The notes: generated by a model not told the origin, from the sequence alone. Shown: positions 47,481 to 60,699, counted from the first letter of the stretch. The stretch is 64,000 nt of DNA from Blasia pusilla (GCA_050084515.1 CM114274.1:18166001-18230000); one strand, 5' to 3'. A program made the numbers and translations.

Positions 47481-48502
47481 GCAGGGCGTGCACTGATTGG
47501 ACGCACGCCTCTTACAACGTGCACATCGAGCTTCTTCGCGGTCCTGGTCCTGCCGGGCTGCAGTGCTTTAACTTGACGGGCGGGGTTGAAACCCCCGCAC
47601 TTCAAACTGAAGGGCCACGCCAACAAGAACCCTCCCTGCAGGACGAGGGCATCTTGCTTTTGGAAGGATGCTGTGCAAGGAAAGGATTCACGTCAAATAG
47701 AAAGCCTGACTGGAGTGTTAGCTCGGCCGGGTCGAGCCCTCCGCTTACGGAGGTAGGAAAGCGTGCTGTCCTCCGGAACAGAGTTCGTGAGCGTGAAACG
47801 GAGAAGAGCGAGCGCGAGAGAGGGGACTGTGACGAGGGGAGAGTTGAGTCTAGGATTTCGTTCACGATTGTGTTTGTGGTTCTCCACCCACTTTCCCTCC
47901 TCTCCTCGTCCGCGGGCGCAACAGCATCGGTGCTGCCCCATGATCACGTCTCATCAGCACGTTCTAGTTTGCCTGAAGCCGGAAGATCGAGGGATAATTC
48001 AAAGAAGGAGGCGATCAAGTTAGAGATCTCAGTGGTACTCATCGTTTTCTGGCCTGTTTTGGTTTGGGGCAAGGAAGGAAGGGAGGGTGCAATTGACGCG
48101 GATGTAGTGGTGGTCTGTACATTCTGTGGTCGAGGTCGGGATTGGGACGGAAGCAAGACTAATTGTGGATTAGGAAGGACCGGTTATCGCCGCAGATCCG
48201 AGTGGAGGAAGAAGACGAAGGCGAGATAGATGCATCAGGTTTCCTAATTCTTCCGGGTTGCGATTTATGCAGGCAGACTGAACGTCAGAAAATGCCTGTT
48301 GTTCCGCATCGTTGCTCGATCTGAAGTGAGCCCTGAGCTGCGAATTGGAGAGCTGCAGGCAGCAGATAACTGCATAGACGACCGAATATGTTGACTAGAC
48401 GACTGGATCAGATTATTGGAATCGGGGATTGACGTGTAGCTGATATATTGCCAACACTGATTTTTAAGGAAGTCTGCTTGTCGTTCCACTGTGCATGGGA
48501 GT
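47481..48502. other. Upstream region of the formin gene
   Basis: This is GC-richer DNA ahead of the formin start, with pyrimidine- and CG-containing stretches typical of a promoter and 5' UTR. An open frame at 47519-48229 has biased composition but no recognised domain; I do not call it a gene. Confidence 0.4.
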
Positions 48503-51500
48503 ATGTCGCTCTTCCGAAGGTTCTTCTACCGGAGGCCTCCTGATGGTCTCCTCGAAATCACAGAGCGCGTATATGGTAATGGATCCTTAGCCAGCTTCGA
48601 TGTTTCGATTCATGGGATTAGAAGGCAATGAGGGAAAGTCGAGTTCTTGTAGTTATCGGGCAGCGTTTTATTGACGAGTGGTTGGATTCGTCAAGTTCTT
48701 GCTAACCAGTTAGTGTCATGGCTTTTTCTTCTTATTCTCTCCTCCTAGTGAGCTTGTGATTTAATGTTGTTCCCTGTAGGCAGGCTGTTTTACTTGTTTA
48801 TTAAGGTAGGTTACCATGAAATCCCATCCCTAAGCGGTGTCAGCAATCTTGCGCAACTCCACTCGCGCGGACCAAAAAATGCTACACTGTATGTCCAATT
48901 TCTACGTTAGCTTCTTCCCGTTCTTTCCATGACGATCTACAAGTTACCTTAACGGTTTCACGAAGTTCGCAAGTAAACCCAAAGTCGAAAGTAAATGTCG
49001 TAAGCCTGGTTCCAACAACTAGATTCACGCCGTACTCAACGTTGAGTACGGGGTGATTTCCATCATCCGGTGTCCATTTGTTACTTTCGGCTTACGTCAG
49101 GTGTTCATTCTATCAACTTGAATACTATGCTCTGGGTCAAGCATTGTTTTTGTTACGGTGAAGTGATGGTCCGATTTTTTTTCGCTTGTACTACGGATGA
49201 TGCCTTATATTTTGTCCAAATTTGGTGCAACTTTTGTGCAGTGTTCGATTCCTGCTTCTCAACAGATGTCTTCGAGGATGAGACATACAAAATATATATG
49301 CGCCAAATTGCTACGCAGCTTCATGAGCAGTTCCCCGAGTCGTCTTTCCTAGTATTCAATTTTAGGGAAGGTGAAAAGAAAAGCCAACTGACAGAAATTC
49401 TCTCTCAGTATGACATGACAGTTATGGATTATCCGAGGCAGTATGAGGGTTGCCCTATATTATCCATGGAGATGATCCATCACTTTCTTCGGTCCAGTGA
49501 CAGTTGGTTGTCCTTGGAGGGGCATCAGAATATAGTGTTAATGCATTGTGAAAGAGGAGGTTGGCCTCTGCTTGCCTTCATACTCTCGGGTTTCCTTATT
49601 TATAGAAAGCTGCACACGGGTGAATCGAGAACCTTAGATATGCTTCAAAAGGAGGCACCTAAAGGTCTGCTTCAGCTGTTGTCTCCACTGAATCCTATAC
49701 CGTCCCAACTTCGGTACTTGCAGTATGTGGCAAGGAGAAATAATTCACCAGAATGGCCACCGCCGGACCGGGCCCTTACCCTGGACTGTTTAATGCTCCG
49801 TGTTGTCCCCAGTTTCGATTCTGATGGAGGGTGCCGGCCTTTAGTGCGCATCTATGGACGGGATACACACAGCAAGAGCACGCGCACGACACATATGCTT
49901 TTCTCTTTGGGGAAAAAGAGTAAGTCAGTGAGGCACTATCGACAGGTGAGTAAGGTTTATTTGCATGATTATGGGTATCCTACTGAATTAGTAGTTGTCT
50001 CTTGTATGACAATGACAGGTTGGTCTTTCACTTTATTTTCCCCTTCCTTATGGGTGTTCCATTGGTAACTTAGTACTAGAAGATGGTGAAGTTGTGGTAT
50101 CTTATGCTCTCAATCAAATAATTATCTTACTTTATATCATAGTATCAGCTGTTGATATCTTCTTGTCTCTTTGTACCTTCAAACTAACCAAAATTTTGTG
50201 AATAATCAGGTGGACTGTGATGTGGTGAAGATCGATGTACAATGTCCTGTGCAAGGTGATGTAGTCTTGGAGTGTATTCATCTCGAAAATGACTCAGATA
50301 GGGAGGAGATGATGTTTCGTGTGATGTTTAATACTGCCTTCATAAAGTCCAACATTCTGATTTTGACTCGTGACGACATCGACATTTTATGGAATGCCAA
50401 GGAGCGATTTACCAAAGACTTTCGAGCTGAAGTAAGTCTTGAAGATAATTGATTGTTAATGTTCACATCATAACCCTAGATATTACATGGGATAGTACTT
50501 ATTGGAAAATTTTTCATCCTAATTATGCTTAAAACATTGTTATTTGCCTACAGTTATGAGAGTGTAACTTGAATTCAGGAATACTGAATCGATAGTAGTT
50601 TTGTATAATGAATAATTGAGTTAGGTGCTTTTTGGAGATATGGATGCCTTTCCTCCTCCAATTGTACCTGTGGCAACCTTGGGTGGTGAAGAGAAAGGAG
50701 GGTTGCCGGTAGAAGCCTTTGCAAGGGTTCAAGAACTCTTCAGCAGTGGAACTTGGAATGAGGAAGCACATGGAGAAGCTATGAACTTACTGCAGCAACA
50801 CTTTGGTCGGTCGGCCCCCGGTAAAGTTATATCTGCCCCAGTTGATGAAGAATCAGGGTCTGTCTCACCACAGCGCCTAAGTGTTAAGCCTGGAACACCA
50901 CAAATACCTCCACGTGCAGGTACTCAACTTGCCCCTCTTAAGGCTAGGAGACTGAATACTAGAGAAAATTTTCTTATTCATTTATTAGCTTAGGTGGACA
51001 ATTGACCTTTGTCAGAGGTTTGATCACATGTTTGGTGGTTGGTATTTTCTGTGCTGCAGGTGGTACAGCTGGACCGCCACCGCCACCGCCACCGCCACCA
51101 CCACCACCACCACCCCCACCGCCACCTCCTCCCCTCCCAAAGCCCAGAGTTGCACCACCACCCCCACCCCCACCCCCCCCCCCCCCACCACCCCCCCCAC
51201 CACCTTCACGGGCCGGATTTGTCCCTCCCCCCCCACCACCACCACCTCCTCCTCCGGGTGGGGCTGGTTTTGCTCCGCCACCTCCTCCACCTCCTCCACC
51301 TCCTCCACCTCCTCCAAGGCCTGGTTTAACGCCTCCCCACCTCCCCACCTCCCCCACCTCCCCCTCCTCCAAGACCAGGTGCCCCCCCGCCACCGCCACC
51401 GCCTCCACCCCCTCCAAGGCCGGGTCTTGCCCCTCCACCACCCCCTCCACCCCCACCAGGAGGACGAACTCCCCCCCCTCCTCCGCCCCCCCCACCTCCA

Positions 51501-54500
51501 CCTGGAGGGCGAGGTCCTCCACCACCTCCGCCACCTCCTCCAGGGGGAAGAGCACCTCCTCCACCTCCTCCACCACCAGGTGGACGAGGTGGACCACCTC
51601 CCCCTCCTCCTCCACCAGGGATCAGAGGGCCTGGCGGACCCCCACCTCCACCCCCTCCACCGGGTGGTAGAGGAAGGGGAGCTGGTGTACCCCCACCTCC
51701 ACCACCTGGTGGCCGTGGTCGGGGTGCACTAGCAGCTGTTGCAGCAGCAGCAGCATTCGCATCTGCACCAGTTCCTGTTAAAAAAGCTACTCTGAAACCT
51801 CTACATTGGGTGAAAGTTACCCGAGCTGTACAAGGGAGCTTGTGGGCAGAAAATCAGAAACAAGAAGCTCAGCAAAAGTATGTGGTGCAAAATGGGACAA
51901 ATGCCTGTAGGATTGGACAGTTTGCTGTTCTCAGCTGGATTCTAGAAGATTGACCTTTCTCTATCCTTACAATTGTTGTTGTAGATGAGTCTTGTGAGAT
52001 GTCGTGGATGGAATGTAGAAAATCTATTGGGCTTAAGGGCATGGAATTGCCTTCTTTGTGTGCGCAGGGGACCGGAAATTGATATGAGTGAATTAGAAAG
52101 CTTGTTCTCGAATACTTCTACAGAGAAGCCTAGGGACCGCCCTTCTTCTACTGTTGTACCAAAGCAAGACAAAATTTCCCTGGTATAATGCCTTTCATTC
52201 TGCAGTGGGTCTGCCACTGGAAGTTCCCCTGGTGGTTAGTTGTAGGATTTACCTATATTATTTTCCTGCTATGTTAAATTTGTGTAAAAGAAGTGAATTC
52301 TAAGTATGCTATCTGGATTTCTAAAATTTTCCTCTATGAGAAATTGTTTTGAAGTGTTATTGGCTGTGGTGTTGCAAGTTGGGAAAAAATATGCAGTAGA
52401 ACAATTTTTTTCTGGTGTTTGTAGGTCGATCTCCGGAGAGCAAACAACATTCAGATTATGTTGACCAAGATAAAAATGCCTCTGGCGGACATGCGCGTAA
52501 GTGGATCATGTTGTTTCTTGTCCTCTGATCTTTTATTTGTCATCACAACTTTTGGATTAGCTTTTGATTTGTCGTACATGGTGGAGTGGCTAAGCTGCTG
52601 ATTCTTTCAGGATGCAATTTTGCACTTAGATGGATCGGTCTTGGACATGGACCAAATTGAGAATTTAATTAAGCAATGTCCCACCCCGGAGGAGATCAAA
52701 GTTTTAAAGGTAATGAGTAATCAAGTGTGATTTGTCAAGTAGTCTAAGGTGATTACTTCTGCTCAGTATGTAAATCTTGCGCAGTATGTAAAATCTGAAA
52801 TTCCGTATACCAGGAGGTTGGATTTCCAAAATAAGTTTGTGGTGAGTTTTTATGCTCTTATCATGAGGAATTTCTGTTGTTTTGTGAGATTGTCTGGTTT
52901 GTGCTCTTGATCAAGAGCAGTCTCCATGGCAATAATCTAAGGTTCGATAATGGCCAAACTGGACGGCTGCTTATGTCATTGTTTCCTACAGGATTTTTCC
53001 GGCGACAAAGAACGGCTAGGCAAGGCTGAGCAGGTCTGTGGCTGTTTGAATGAGCATAGGGTTTTTAACCTTCACAATGTTTCATGTTGAAGTATTTTAT
53101 TTCTACAGCACAGTTTGATTAGATCATGCTCTCGCACTTAAACTAAGATGATTGTGTGCAGTTTCTCATGGAGATAATGAGAGTACCAAGAATGCAGGCC
53201 AAGCTGAAAGTATTCTCTTTCAAGATTCACTTCACCACTCAGGTTGGTCTTCCATGTTTATGACTACGTGCTTAGAAGCTCGGTTGGTTTCTGGCTCAGC
53301 CCTGCTTTTCGGAGGAGACTAAATATAATGAGTAGCTAGCTACTTGAGTTCTAGTGATTGGTCACTAACTTGAGGCGTCAAAACAGGCTGGTGAGTTGCG
53401 ATCAACTCTTGAGACTGTCATCGAAGCTTCAAGAGAGGTATGCTCCCTTAAGTACAATAGGAGCTTTCTAAATTGCATTTTTGTCAGACGACTCCCAAAA
53501 TGAAATTTGCTTTGGTTGGCACATTTGTAACACAATCCTGAAGTATGAATCGTGGCCTGATAGGTGAGGGAATCTATTAAGCTCCGGCGGGTGATGCAAA
53601 CTATTCTTTCTCTAGGAAATGCCTTGAATCAAGGAACAGCTCGAGGTAAGTAACTGAATACCACTTGTCTCTGGGATTGTTTCTTCATAGCTTCTGATTG
53701 CTTGCAGTTCTCTTGTCTCTGCAAATCTGTTTTGGTATTCAGCCCACATAGACGATTAAGTTCACTTGTTTGTTTTGCAGGATCTGCTATTGGCTTCAAG
53801 CTGGACAGTCTTCTCAAGCTCACAGATACTCGGGGCCGCAACAATAAAATGACTTTAATGCACTATCTATGCAAGGTTTGTAGTGAGACTTATGGAACTC
53901 ATTCTTTACTCAAAGATAGTGCAAGTCTGCCGAACTCCCATTTGCTATATTTTTCTTTCTTTATTGTGGTGTAGTTTGTAACTCATCTAAGTGTAATTTA
54001 TACATCCGACCATGACATTATACAGAGTTGAGTCGTCCAGATACTTATCCTTTGTTGTTTGGAAGACATATTTCGTACAATTCACTGAGTGGAATCATAC
54101 AGCAGACTTATGGCAGGCATTTTGGGGCTGAGCCACTATAGTAAATCCCAGTAGGTGCTCAGAAGTTCTGCCTACATCAGTGGGTTTATTCTGGTGTTGT
54201 TAATTTGAGCAGGTTCAGGGTTCTTCTGAAGCATTCAAATCATGTAATAGCAAAATAGAACATTATGTTCAATGCCCCTCATATCGAGTTATCTCATCTC
54301 CACAGCTTGATTTGTGATAGACTTGTATCTGACTGTAATGTATGTCTTGGAGTCCAATGGTCTGGGTGTTTTAATTGATGAAGCATCTAGAATCATACTT
54401 GGGGACTGCCACCTTTTTTGATGAGTGCATTTGAATAAGACCAGGAAGTATCATTCCTTGCCTAGGCTATACCAGTGTCAGCTGGCTCTGTCGTGGTATT

Positions 54501-56194
54501 TTTGTTTGTGGTCTCTATTATGGCTGAGTTGATTTCATTTTTCTTCTTTCCTTACTGACCAGGAAGAGAGTAGTAGCATCTGCCATTTATCTAATGTATG
54601 ATTGGGAACACCAGTTGTCTTTGTCAGTTTGCTTCATGTGAAGTGGTTTATTGTTATTGTGTGGGAGAACTGTAGCAGACAGTGGTTGTTATCAAGGTTT
54701 GGTATAAAAGCTGTTGCAAAGGGAAGTAGATATGTTGCCTATTGATTGGATGATAGCAACGTTTTGGCAACTATTCAGGCATTCTTGAAAACTTGAATAT
54801 GTGGAAGAGCTGATTGACAGTATCCATGATTTCAACTCTGAAATTTTTGCACCTGAATTTTCCAGGTTCTTGCGGAGAAGTTGCCTGAGTTGCTTGACTT
54901 TCACAAAGATCTTGCTCATCTTGAAAGTGCATCAAAGGTAATACTCTATTAATTTTTTTTGACTCCCAATGATTCAACAGAACACACAGTACTATGATGG
55001 TATAATTTTGTTCCTGGCTAAATTGGGCATTAATTGTTCTAACTTTTGGATTGGACTTGCACCTCCCATAAAAAAAAAAAAAAAAAAAGAGCTGTTTCTA
55101 ACCAATGTAATCTTGCTTGACCCTCTTTATCCTTGTTGTCTCCCTCTTATTGTACCAAGAGTTCGCAAATGTTCGCTGGAATGTGCAGATCCAGTTGAAG
55201 CAAATGGTAGAAGACATGGCAGCTATCACTAAAGGCCTAGATGCAGTGGAATTGGAGCTGACAGCATCATCTAATGATGGACCTATTTCAGAGGACTTCC
55301 GGGCGGTAGGTAGCCCGTATATAGGTTCACGCAAATCGCTCAATTTATTAATGAGGTTGTTTGGTAGATACCTTATTTTTCTGTCATGTGGAGGCGCCTA
55401 TACTGACAAGTGATTCTAACCGAACTGTTGAATAACCATGGTTTGTATCAGGTATTGAAAGATTTCTTAGAGAAAAGTTATATCGAATCAAGAGAGTTGA
55501 CCTCACTATATACTGAAGCGGTGGGTGGTGCTTTTGACTAAACCAAGATGTGTACTTCTGGTTAATGTTAAGTTTCCTTGTGAATGCTGCAACCACTCTT
55601 TCAATTGCTCTTATGGTAGTTTTGCATCTTCTGCAGGGAAGAAGTGCAGATGCTGTCATTCAGTACTTTGGTGAAGATACTGCACGCTGTCCAATTGAAC
55701 AAGGTGGGCCCATATGGATTCGTTTCCTCTTACTGATCAATGTATCAGTAGTAGCTAGGCTTATTTTGTAGCAGAAATTCAAGATTTATTTGGGGTGTGT
55801 ATAATCTATCCTCATAAATCTATGCCCTTTCCTTGAATTATGGGGTTCTTCTGTTCAGTCTTACGTTTCTGGTCAATCTCTGATAGAAGGGTTAATGGGA
55901 AAGACAAAAGCTTGGAGGTAGCTATTCTTAGAGTTGTGAAGGGTATCTGTGTGGAAGAAGAACAAAAACTTTTCTTTGATATTGTGCTGTGTGTGGTTTG
56001 GGTGTCTGTTGACAGTGACATCGATTCTTCTTAACTTTGTTACTATGTTCAAGCGAGCTCTTGAGGACAACACCAAACAAGCAGAGATCGATAAAAGAAA
56101 AGCTGAGAAGGCTGAGAAGGCTGAAAAGGCTGAGAAGATCAAGAGTTCACCCTTGAAAAAGGACTCTGATCAAATGAAGAGCACTGTCTCATAA
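48503..56194 (+). CDS. Class II formin with PTEN-like, FH1 and FH2 domains (18 coding exons)
   Basis: The product nucleates and elongates actin filaments at membranes. Exons by hand: 48503-48575, 49242-49945, 50210-50431, 50625-50919, 51060-51877, 52068-52182, 52425-52496, 52611-52709, 52992-53033, 53162-53242, 53387-53437, 53564-53645, 53781-53875, 54866-54937, 55189-55305, 55452-55520, 55637-55703 and 56016-56194. The start MSLFRRFFYRRPPDGLLEI is the class II signature. The PTEN-like phosphatase domain (DYPRQYEGCP, HCERGGW) is about residues 20-190, then a C2-like domain to about 340. The Pro-rich FH1 is 51065-51720, and FH2 starts LKPLHWVKVTRAVQGSLW and includes LGNALNQGTARG. The P-loop HCERGGWP lacks the catalytic Arg, so it should bind lipid rather than dephosphorylate. 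The exon sum is 3253 bases, one more than a multiple of three, owing to a frame slip in the C-rich FH1. Expected length is about 1083 residues. Splice sites are predicted. Confidence 0.93.
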
Positions 56195-56236
56195 TCACCT
56201 GGAGTTTTCAAGAAGTGTTCTCATTAGGGAGAGGGA

Positions 56237-56441
56237 CACTATACTCATTTAAACTGTGCCTGCCATAGTCCTACGACCATTGATCCTGTGCCCTGGGTTG
56301 GAGAGAGAGGGAGAGACTGTACTCATTAAGTAGTGCCTGTCGTAGCCTTGTGACCATAGACCCCTGGTTGGACGGTGCTTGGAGAGAGACGAGAGAGACT
56401 GTACTCATTAAGTAGTACCTGTCGTAGCCTTGCAACTATAG

Positions 56442-56489
<48 letters not shown>

Positions 56490-56565
56490 CTCTGTACTCA
56501 TTAAGTAGTTCCTGTCATAGAGTTGCAACCATAGACATTGCACCCTGGTTGGACGGTGCTAGCAG
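56237..56565 (-). repeat. Tandem array of LINE 3' tails with GA runs
   Basis: About four units of 60-90 bases each contain 'tcattaagtagt.cctgtc', 'tag.cttg..accatagac' and 'tggttggacggtgct', the same sequence found at 24191-24262 as the LINE's last codons and stop. Units are separated by GA-rich runs, the longest at 56444-56484. They lie just after the formin stop, probably in its 3' UTR. Confidence 0.8.
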
Positions 56566-57224
56566 AGGGAAAGAGATCCTTGCCATTAGCCTGTAAATTT
56601 TGAAACGTCAGTGAGGGTGCCGTTTTCCTCCATTTGTTGATTACAATGAGTGATGAGCTGAAAGATGGTGGACAAAGATCTGTTGGCCTTGTAACCTTGT
56701 CTGGGTGTTTTTACTACTATTTATGCAAATGTGGGTATAATTGCTATACCTCACAGGCAGGGCAACAGACTCACATCCTTAGTCGAATACACGTTGCCCA
56801 GTGCAGTTCATCTGTAACCTATCTAGCTTTCCATTTGACTTCCCATCAGACTTAAGTTTTTGAGCTTGACCTTGTGTCATGTACAAATACAATAGATGCA
56901 CAAGCTAGGTGTTTATATTGAATCTCCGCTTATAGCAAGAGACGCCCAAAGCAGGGTTCTCTTGGAGCAGCATATAAATCATCTCAAGGAGACTAGTGCC
57001 ATCCAATTATTGCTTACCGAGGATATCATACGTTTTCAGAGGAACCATTATTTTTCTCAGGTACTTCTTCATTCCATTGTTGCAGACTTGGTTTGCTTGA
57101 TAAGAAATTAAAACAAATTGGTTGGATTATTCATTTCTTCATGAATAGTTATGGTTTTCTGATGAATCAGGTAAATGCAGCTATTATGCATATTCATAGG
57201 CCTTGCTTTCCTGAGCATCTGCTG
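56566..57224. other. Unassigned DNA downstream of formin
   Basis: Short open frames are present but none carries a recognised domain. Confidence 0.4.
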
Positions 57225-57660
57225 GTGTACTTAGAATCTGCTTGAAGGTGGTATAAGTCAAAAGAGTTGAGGATCAATGTGGTCTTTGAGACATCTAGTT
57301 TTTGTTTTTGTTTTATGTATTTTGCACTCATAAGTTTTTCACACTTGCCCTTAAGTGTAAATTACACGTAAGAGGTGAATTGCCAACAAACTTGGGGGCA
57401 ATGCTTGATAAGGTACTTCGGATACTTGGGGGCAATAGAATAGGGTGTATTTAGAATCTGCTTGAAGGGGGTATAAGCCAAAAGAGCTGAGGATCAATGT
57501 GGTTTTTGAGACATCTAGTTTTTGTTTTTTGTTTTATTTACTTTGCACTCATTAGTTTTTCACACTTGACCTTGAGTGTAAATTACACTTAAGAGGGGAA
57601 ATGCCAACAAACTTGGGGGCAATACTTAGTAAGGTACTTGGGGACAATACTTGATTTAAT
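57225..57660 (+). repeat. Tandem duplication of a ~220-base unit
   Basis: Unit 1 is 57225-57444 and unit 2 is 57445 to about 57660. Both begin 'gtgta.ttagaatctgcttg' and include 'ggatcaatgtgg', 'gagacatctag' and 'aacttgggggcaat'. The last motif recurs as a smaller subrepeat. Confidence 0.85.
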
Positions 57661-59143
57661 GCAAGTGTACTCCTGAATTCCAATTTATGTCATTGTCAGA
57701 AGCTTCATCATGGGGAGAATAAATCTTTTGAAGTTTAAACCAGTGACCAGAGTGATGGTACTTCCACTGCGACAGATGAGCTGGGAATCTTTTTCTAGAA
57801 TTTTGAACTTGATGACCCTCACAGGTTTATGGCCATCGCAGACACTTGTGTTACAAGTTCCATCACTGATTGTGATAGGAGCAAAATGCCTCTTGCATTG
57901 ACAAACTTGTGCAAGAATATAATATTGGTCTGCTATTCTGCGTGTTGTAACTTAATTATCACTGCAATGTATGTCTTTGGAATGTGGGCTGGTTGCAGGC
58001 TTACTTTTGAGTGGTTCAAACATGTTTGGAATTGGAGAAGTGGTCTCTGGATGGATGGCATCAGACTCTTAGAGTTACTACCACAAGTCACACAGCAGGC
58101 ATGATTTCCCTGTGGATGTTCTGGGTGTTGTCGACATAAGCAAACCTTTTTCACTCCTGGTATCTGTCTGTCTGTATTCTTGGATTAGTAATGATGATGA
58201 AATTGGCACATGCTTGAAGTGATAGGGAGCTATATTTGCTCTGAACATACAATCTCAGTAGTAAATGGGGGAAATTTAACTAGTGATTTTGAGTCTTTTC
58301 TTGATTCATTGTTTTGTAAGTAATTAGTCAACCCGTACCACTTTAGAAAATGGGTCAATTGAGACACCAAAGAACTGATTGGAGGATTATAAGAGTTGTC
58401 CGAAACACTGGCTGGATGGGTGTTTAGGAGAACATTTGGGGATGTTTTCCTTGTAGATGGGGTTTTCTTCCAAGTGTGGATGGATACTATGTAAATTGTG
58501 TTGTCAGCTTTTCCTTGTCCATTCATTTTCTGGCTATGAACTGTACAGTTTCTCGAAGGGAGCAAGTTCTGACCGGGATGATCTCACAATTCTGATCAGA
58601 AACAGAGGAATACATGTGACGAGATCTTGTAGGACTGAAGGGAAGCTGTTGTACAACTCTGTGAAGGGACGAGGGCATGTTCTTTCCAAAAGTGGTGCCT
58701 GATTCTGGGTATCGATAGCGGTAGCAGTAAGGGTTTTCAATCTGATCTACCAAAAGTGCCACTATTGTGTAGAACATCAAGACTTCAATATTTTACTGTC
58801 AGTTCTCTACAGTAGTCTTCATGCAGGATTGTCTCCCCATAATACTGAATCAATACCCGCATTTTCTAGGAAAGTTTGAGTTTATAACTTCACACTCGGT
58901 TACCACATTTAAAAATTCTTCGTTCATGTTTGAACTAGGGTATTTTGATGGGAGGCAGCAGTGGCGGGAGACTATCATTTGCTCAGTAACATATGAGATG
59001 TGCTCACCCTTAAGCTAGTTGTGGATGTGGTATTGGATCTACTAGGGAATCATGCATGTTTGTAACTAGAAGATGCAATGTTATGGTAACTCTGCCCCCT
59101 ATACATCCATCAGGCTTGGTGGATCTTAATACTTAGGGTATAG
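57661..59143. other. Unassigned DNA
   Basis: No recognised protein or RNA gene is seen on either strand. Confidence 0.4.
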
Positions 59144-59174
59144 TTAGGGTTTAGGGTAATACCCTAAACCCTAA
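59144..59174. repeat. Head-to-head telomere-motif palindrome
   Basis: The left arm ttagggtttagggt (59144-59157) and right arm accctaaaccctaa (59161-59174) are perfect complements with a 3-base loop. Each arm is two units of the plant-type TTTAGGG repeat, in opposite orientation. Confidence 0.95.
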
Positions 59175-60699
59175 ATGTGCACCAACGTTTAGTTCCATAT
59201 GAGGATACTCTACATCAGAATCTTCAGACGGATCCCTTTTTGAATCTATTGCGCAGGTTAAGGTAAGGGGCATTGGCACTAATGCACTAGGCGCACTAAT
59301 GCACTAGGCACTACATAGGTTGGTTCTTTTGAGAACTCCTCCTTGCTGTCATGACCACATGATGGATAAGTGAGTAACTGCTTCCCCATCAGAGCACACG
59401 CAAAAGTTATTGGAAGGATTGACATATAACATCACAATGAACTGAAAGGGTTTTTATACACACCAGTATCTTTTTCAAAGAGATTGCAATGTAGTTGGTA
59501 ATTTTGCCACTTTGGTTTGGATTCTTATAAAAATTAACAAAGAAAATGTAATCTTCATGTCGGCAACTTGATGAAAGATTTAAATTTGAGTTGGAAATCA
59601 CGTTTGGACCGCTTGCTTTGACAAGAGGTGCCCTTAAGGACTAATGTGAGAAAGAGTGGGAAAACTGTATTTCCCTCTTATAGTCTTTCTTAAAATTCTT
59701 TCTTAAAAATAGTCTCCAAACAATAACCTGCGAGTATAAGTTAGCACATGATCATTGAGTTTGGTCAATGGTTCAAGTCCATCCTAGGGATCGCCATGTC
59801 GATGAACATGTGTGGCGTGCACCCAAGTTCTCATTTGAGCCAGTTGAAAGCCTGTAGTCCTTGCCGGATGGAATGCGTGTCTGCTGCGTTGCCCGCAACT
59901 AGGCCCACGCATGGCTTGCAATGCGGGCTCATGCTTGAGGCCTACCACCCAATGGGGGCCAAGCCCGCCCTGCGGGCCTGGTTGTGTTTATGCAATGGGT
60001 GCGGGCTCTGCCAGCTCGGGTATATGCGGGCGGTGGGAAACCCTGGCCAGCATGTCCATAGGGCGGACATGAGTAATGCACACGGATTTTGTCCGTGTGC
60101 AACCCTGAATGGGTCACTAGGCCAGAAATAGCAAAGAAGAGAAATCATCATAAATGATGTTCTTGACTCAACAACCCAAACGACTATCTCATTCGAACGA
60201 ATTTACATTCAAACTGCCCGTTGACCCTCTATGCTGTCGACGCAATAAAAATCTACCTAAACTAAAAGTGACACCCTCCTGCGCAACATGAGATATGCAA
60301 TCGCCCATGTGAATCTGGTTGCGATTGCAGAAACTATCTGCGACATGTTTGTGTGCAACAACAAACAGTGAGACGTAGGGTATGGGAGTACCCTGCTTGC
60401 GCTACCCATTGAATTTGCTTTGTGCTTCCACGGTCTACTACAATAGCTTTCGTCGCGGAGACTACATTGCAGCAAGGCCTTTTTCCGCCTTGCTCTATCA
60501 AGTGCGTCAAATCCGTAGGCTGACCCTAAAGGCTTGCTGGCCACCATTCATACCATCAGCACCTGAGTATGAGTCTCAACATGTATCTTCTTGTGAAAGA
60601 AGTTGAAGTCGTTGGTTGAAATTTATTCAAAATGCAATATCACACCTGTACAATTAGTAAACCACAGGGATCGTAGTGTACCTCATATTGTCACAAGAA
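59175..60699. other. Unassigned DNA with a GC-rich patch
   Basis: A 17-base unit is repeated twice at 59276-59310. A GC-rich patch at 59800-60110 ends with a 9-base inverted repeat (60078-60100). No gene is recognised. Confidence 0.4.

Noticed and set aside
47519-48229. 236-codon open frame upstream of the formin
   Set aside because: No domain, no conserved block, and a low-complexity Arg/Glu/Ser composition; it overlaps the probable promoter and 5' UTR.
50974-51615. Minus-strand Gly/Val/Glu-rich open frame
   Set aside because: It is the antisense of the formin FH1 proline codons; composition explains the lack of stops.
58457-58702. 81-codon open frame in the formin to arabinofuranosidase interval
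   Set aside because: No motif, no splice-consistent neighbours, ordinary chance length.
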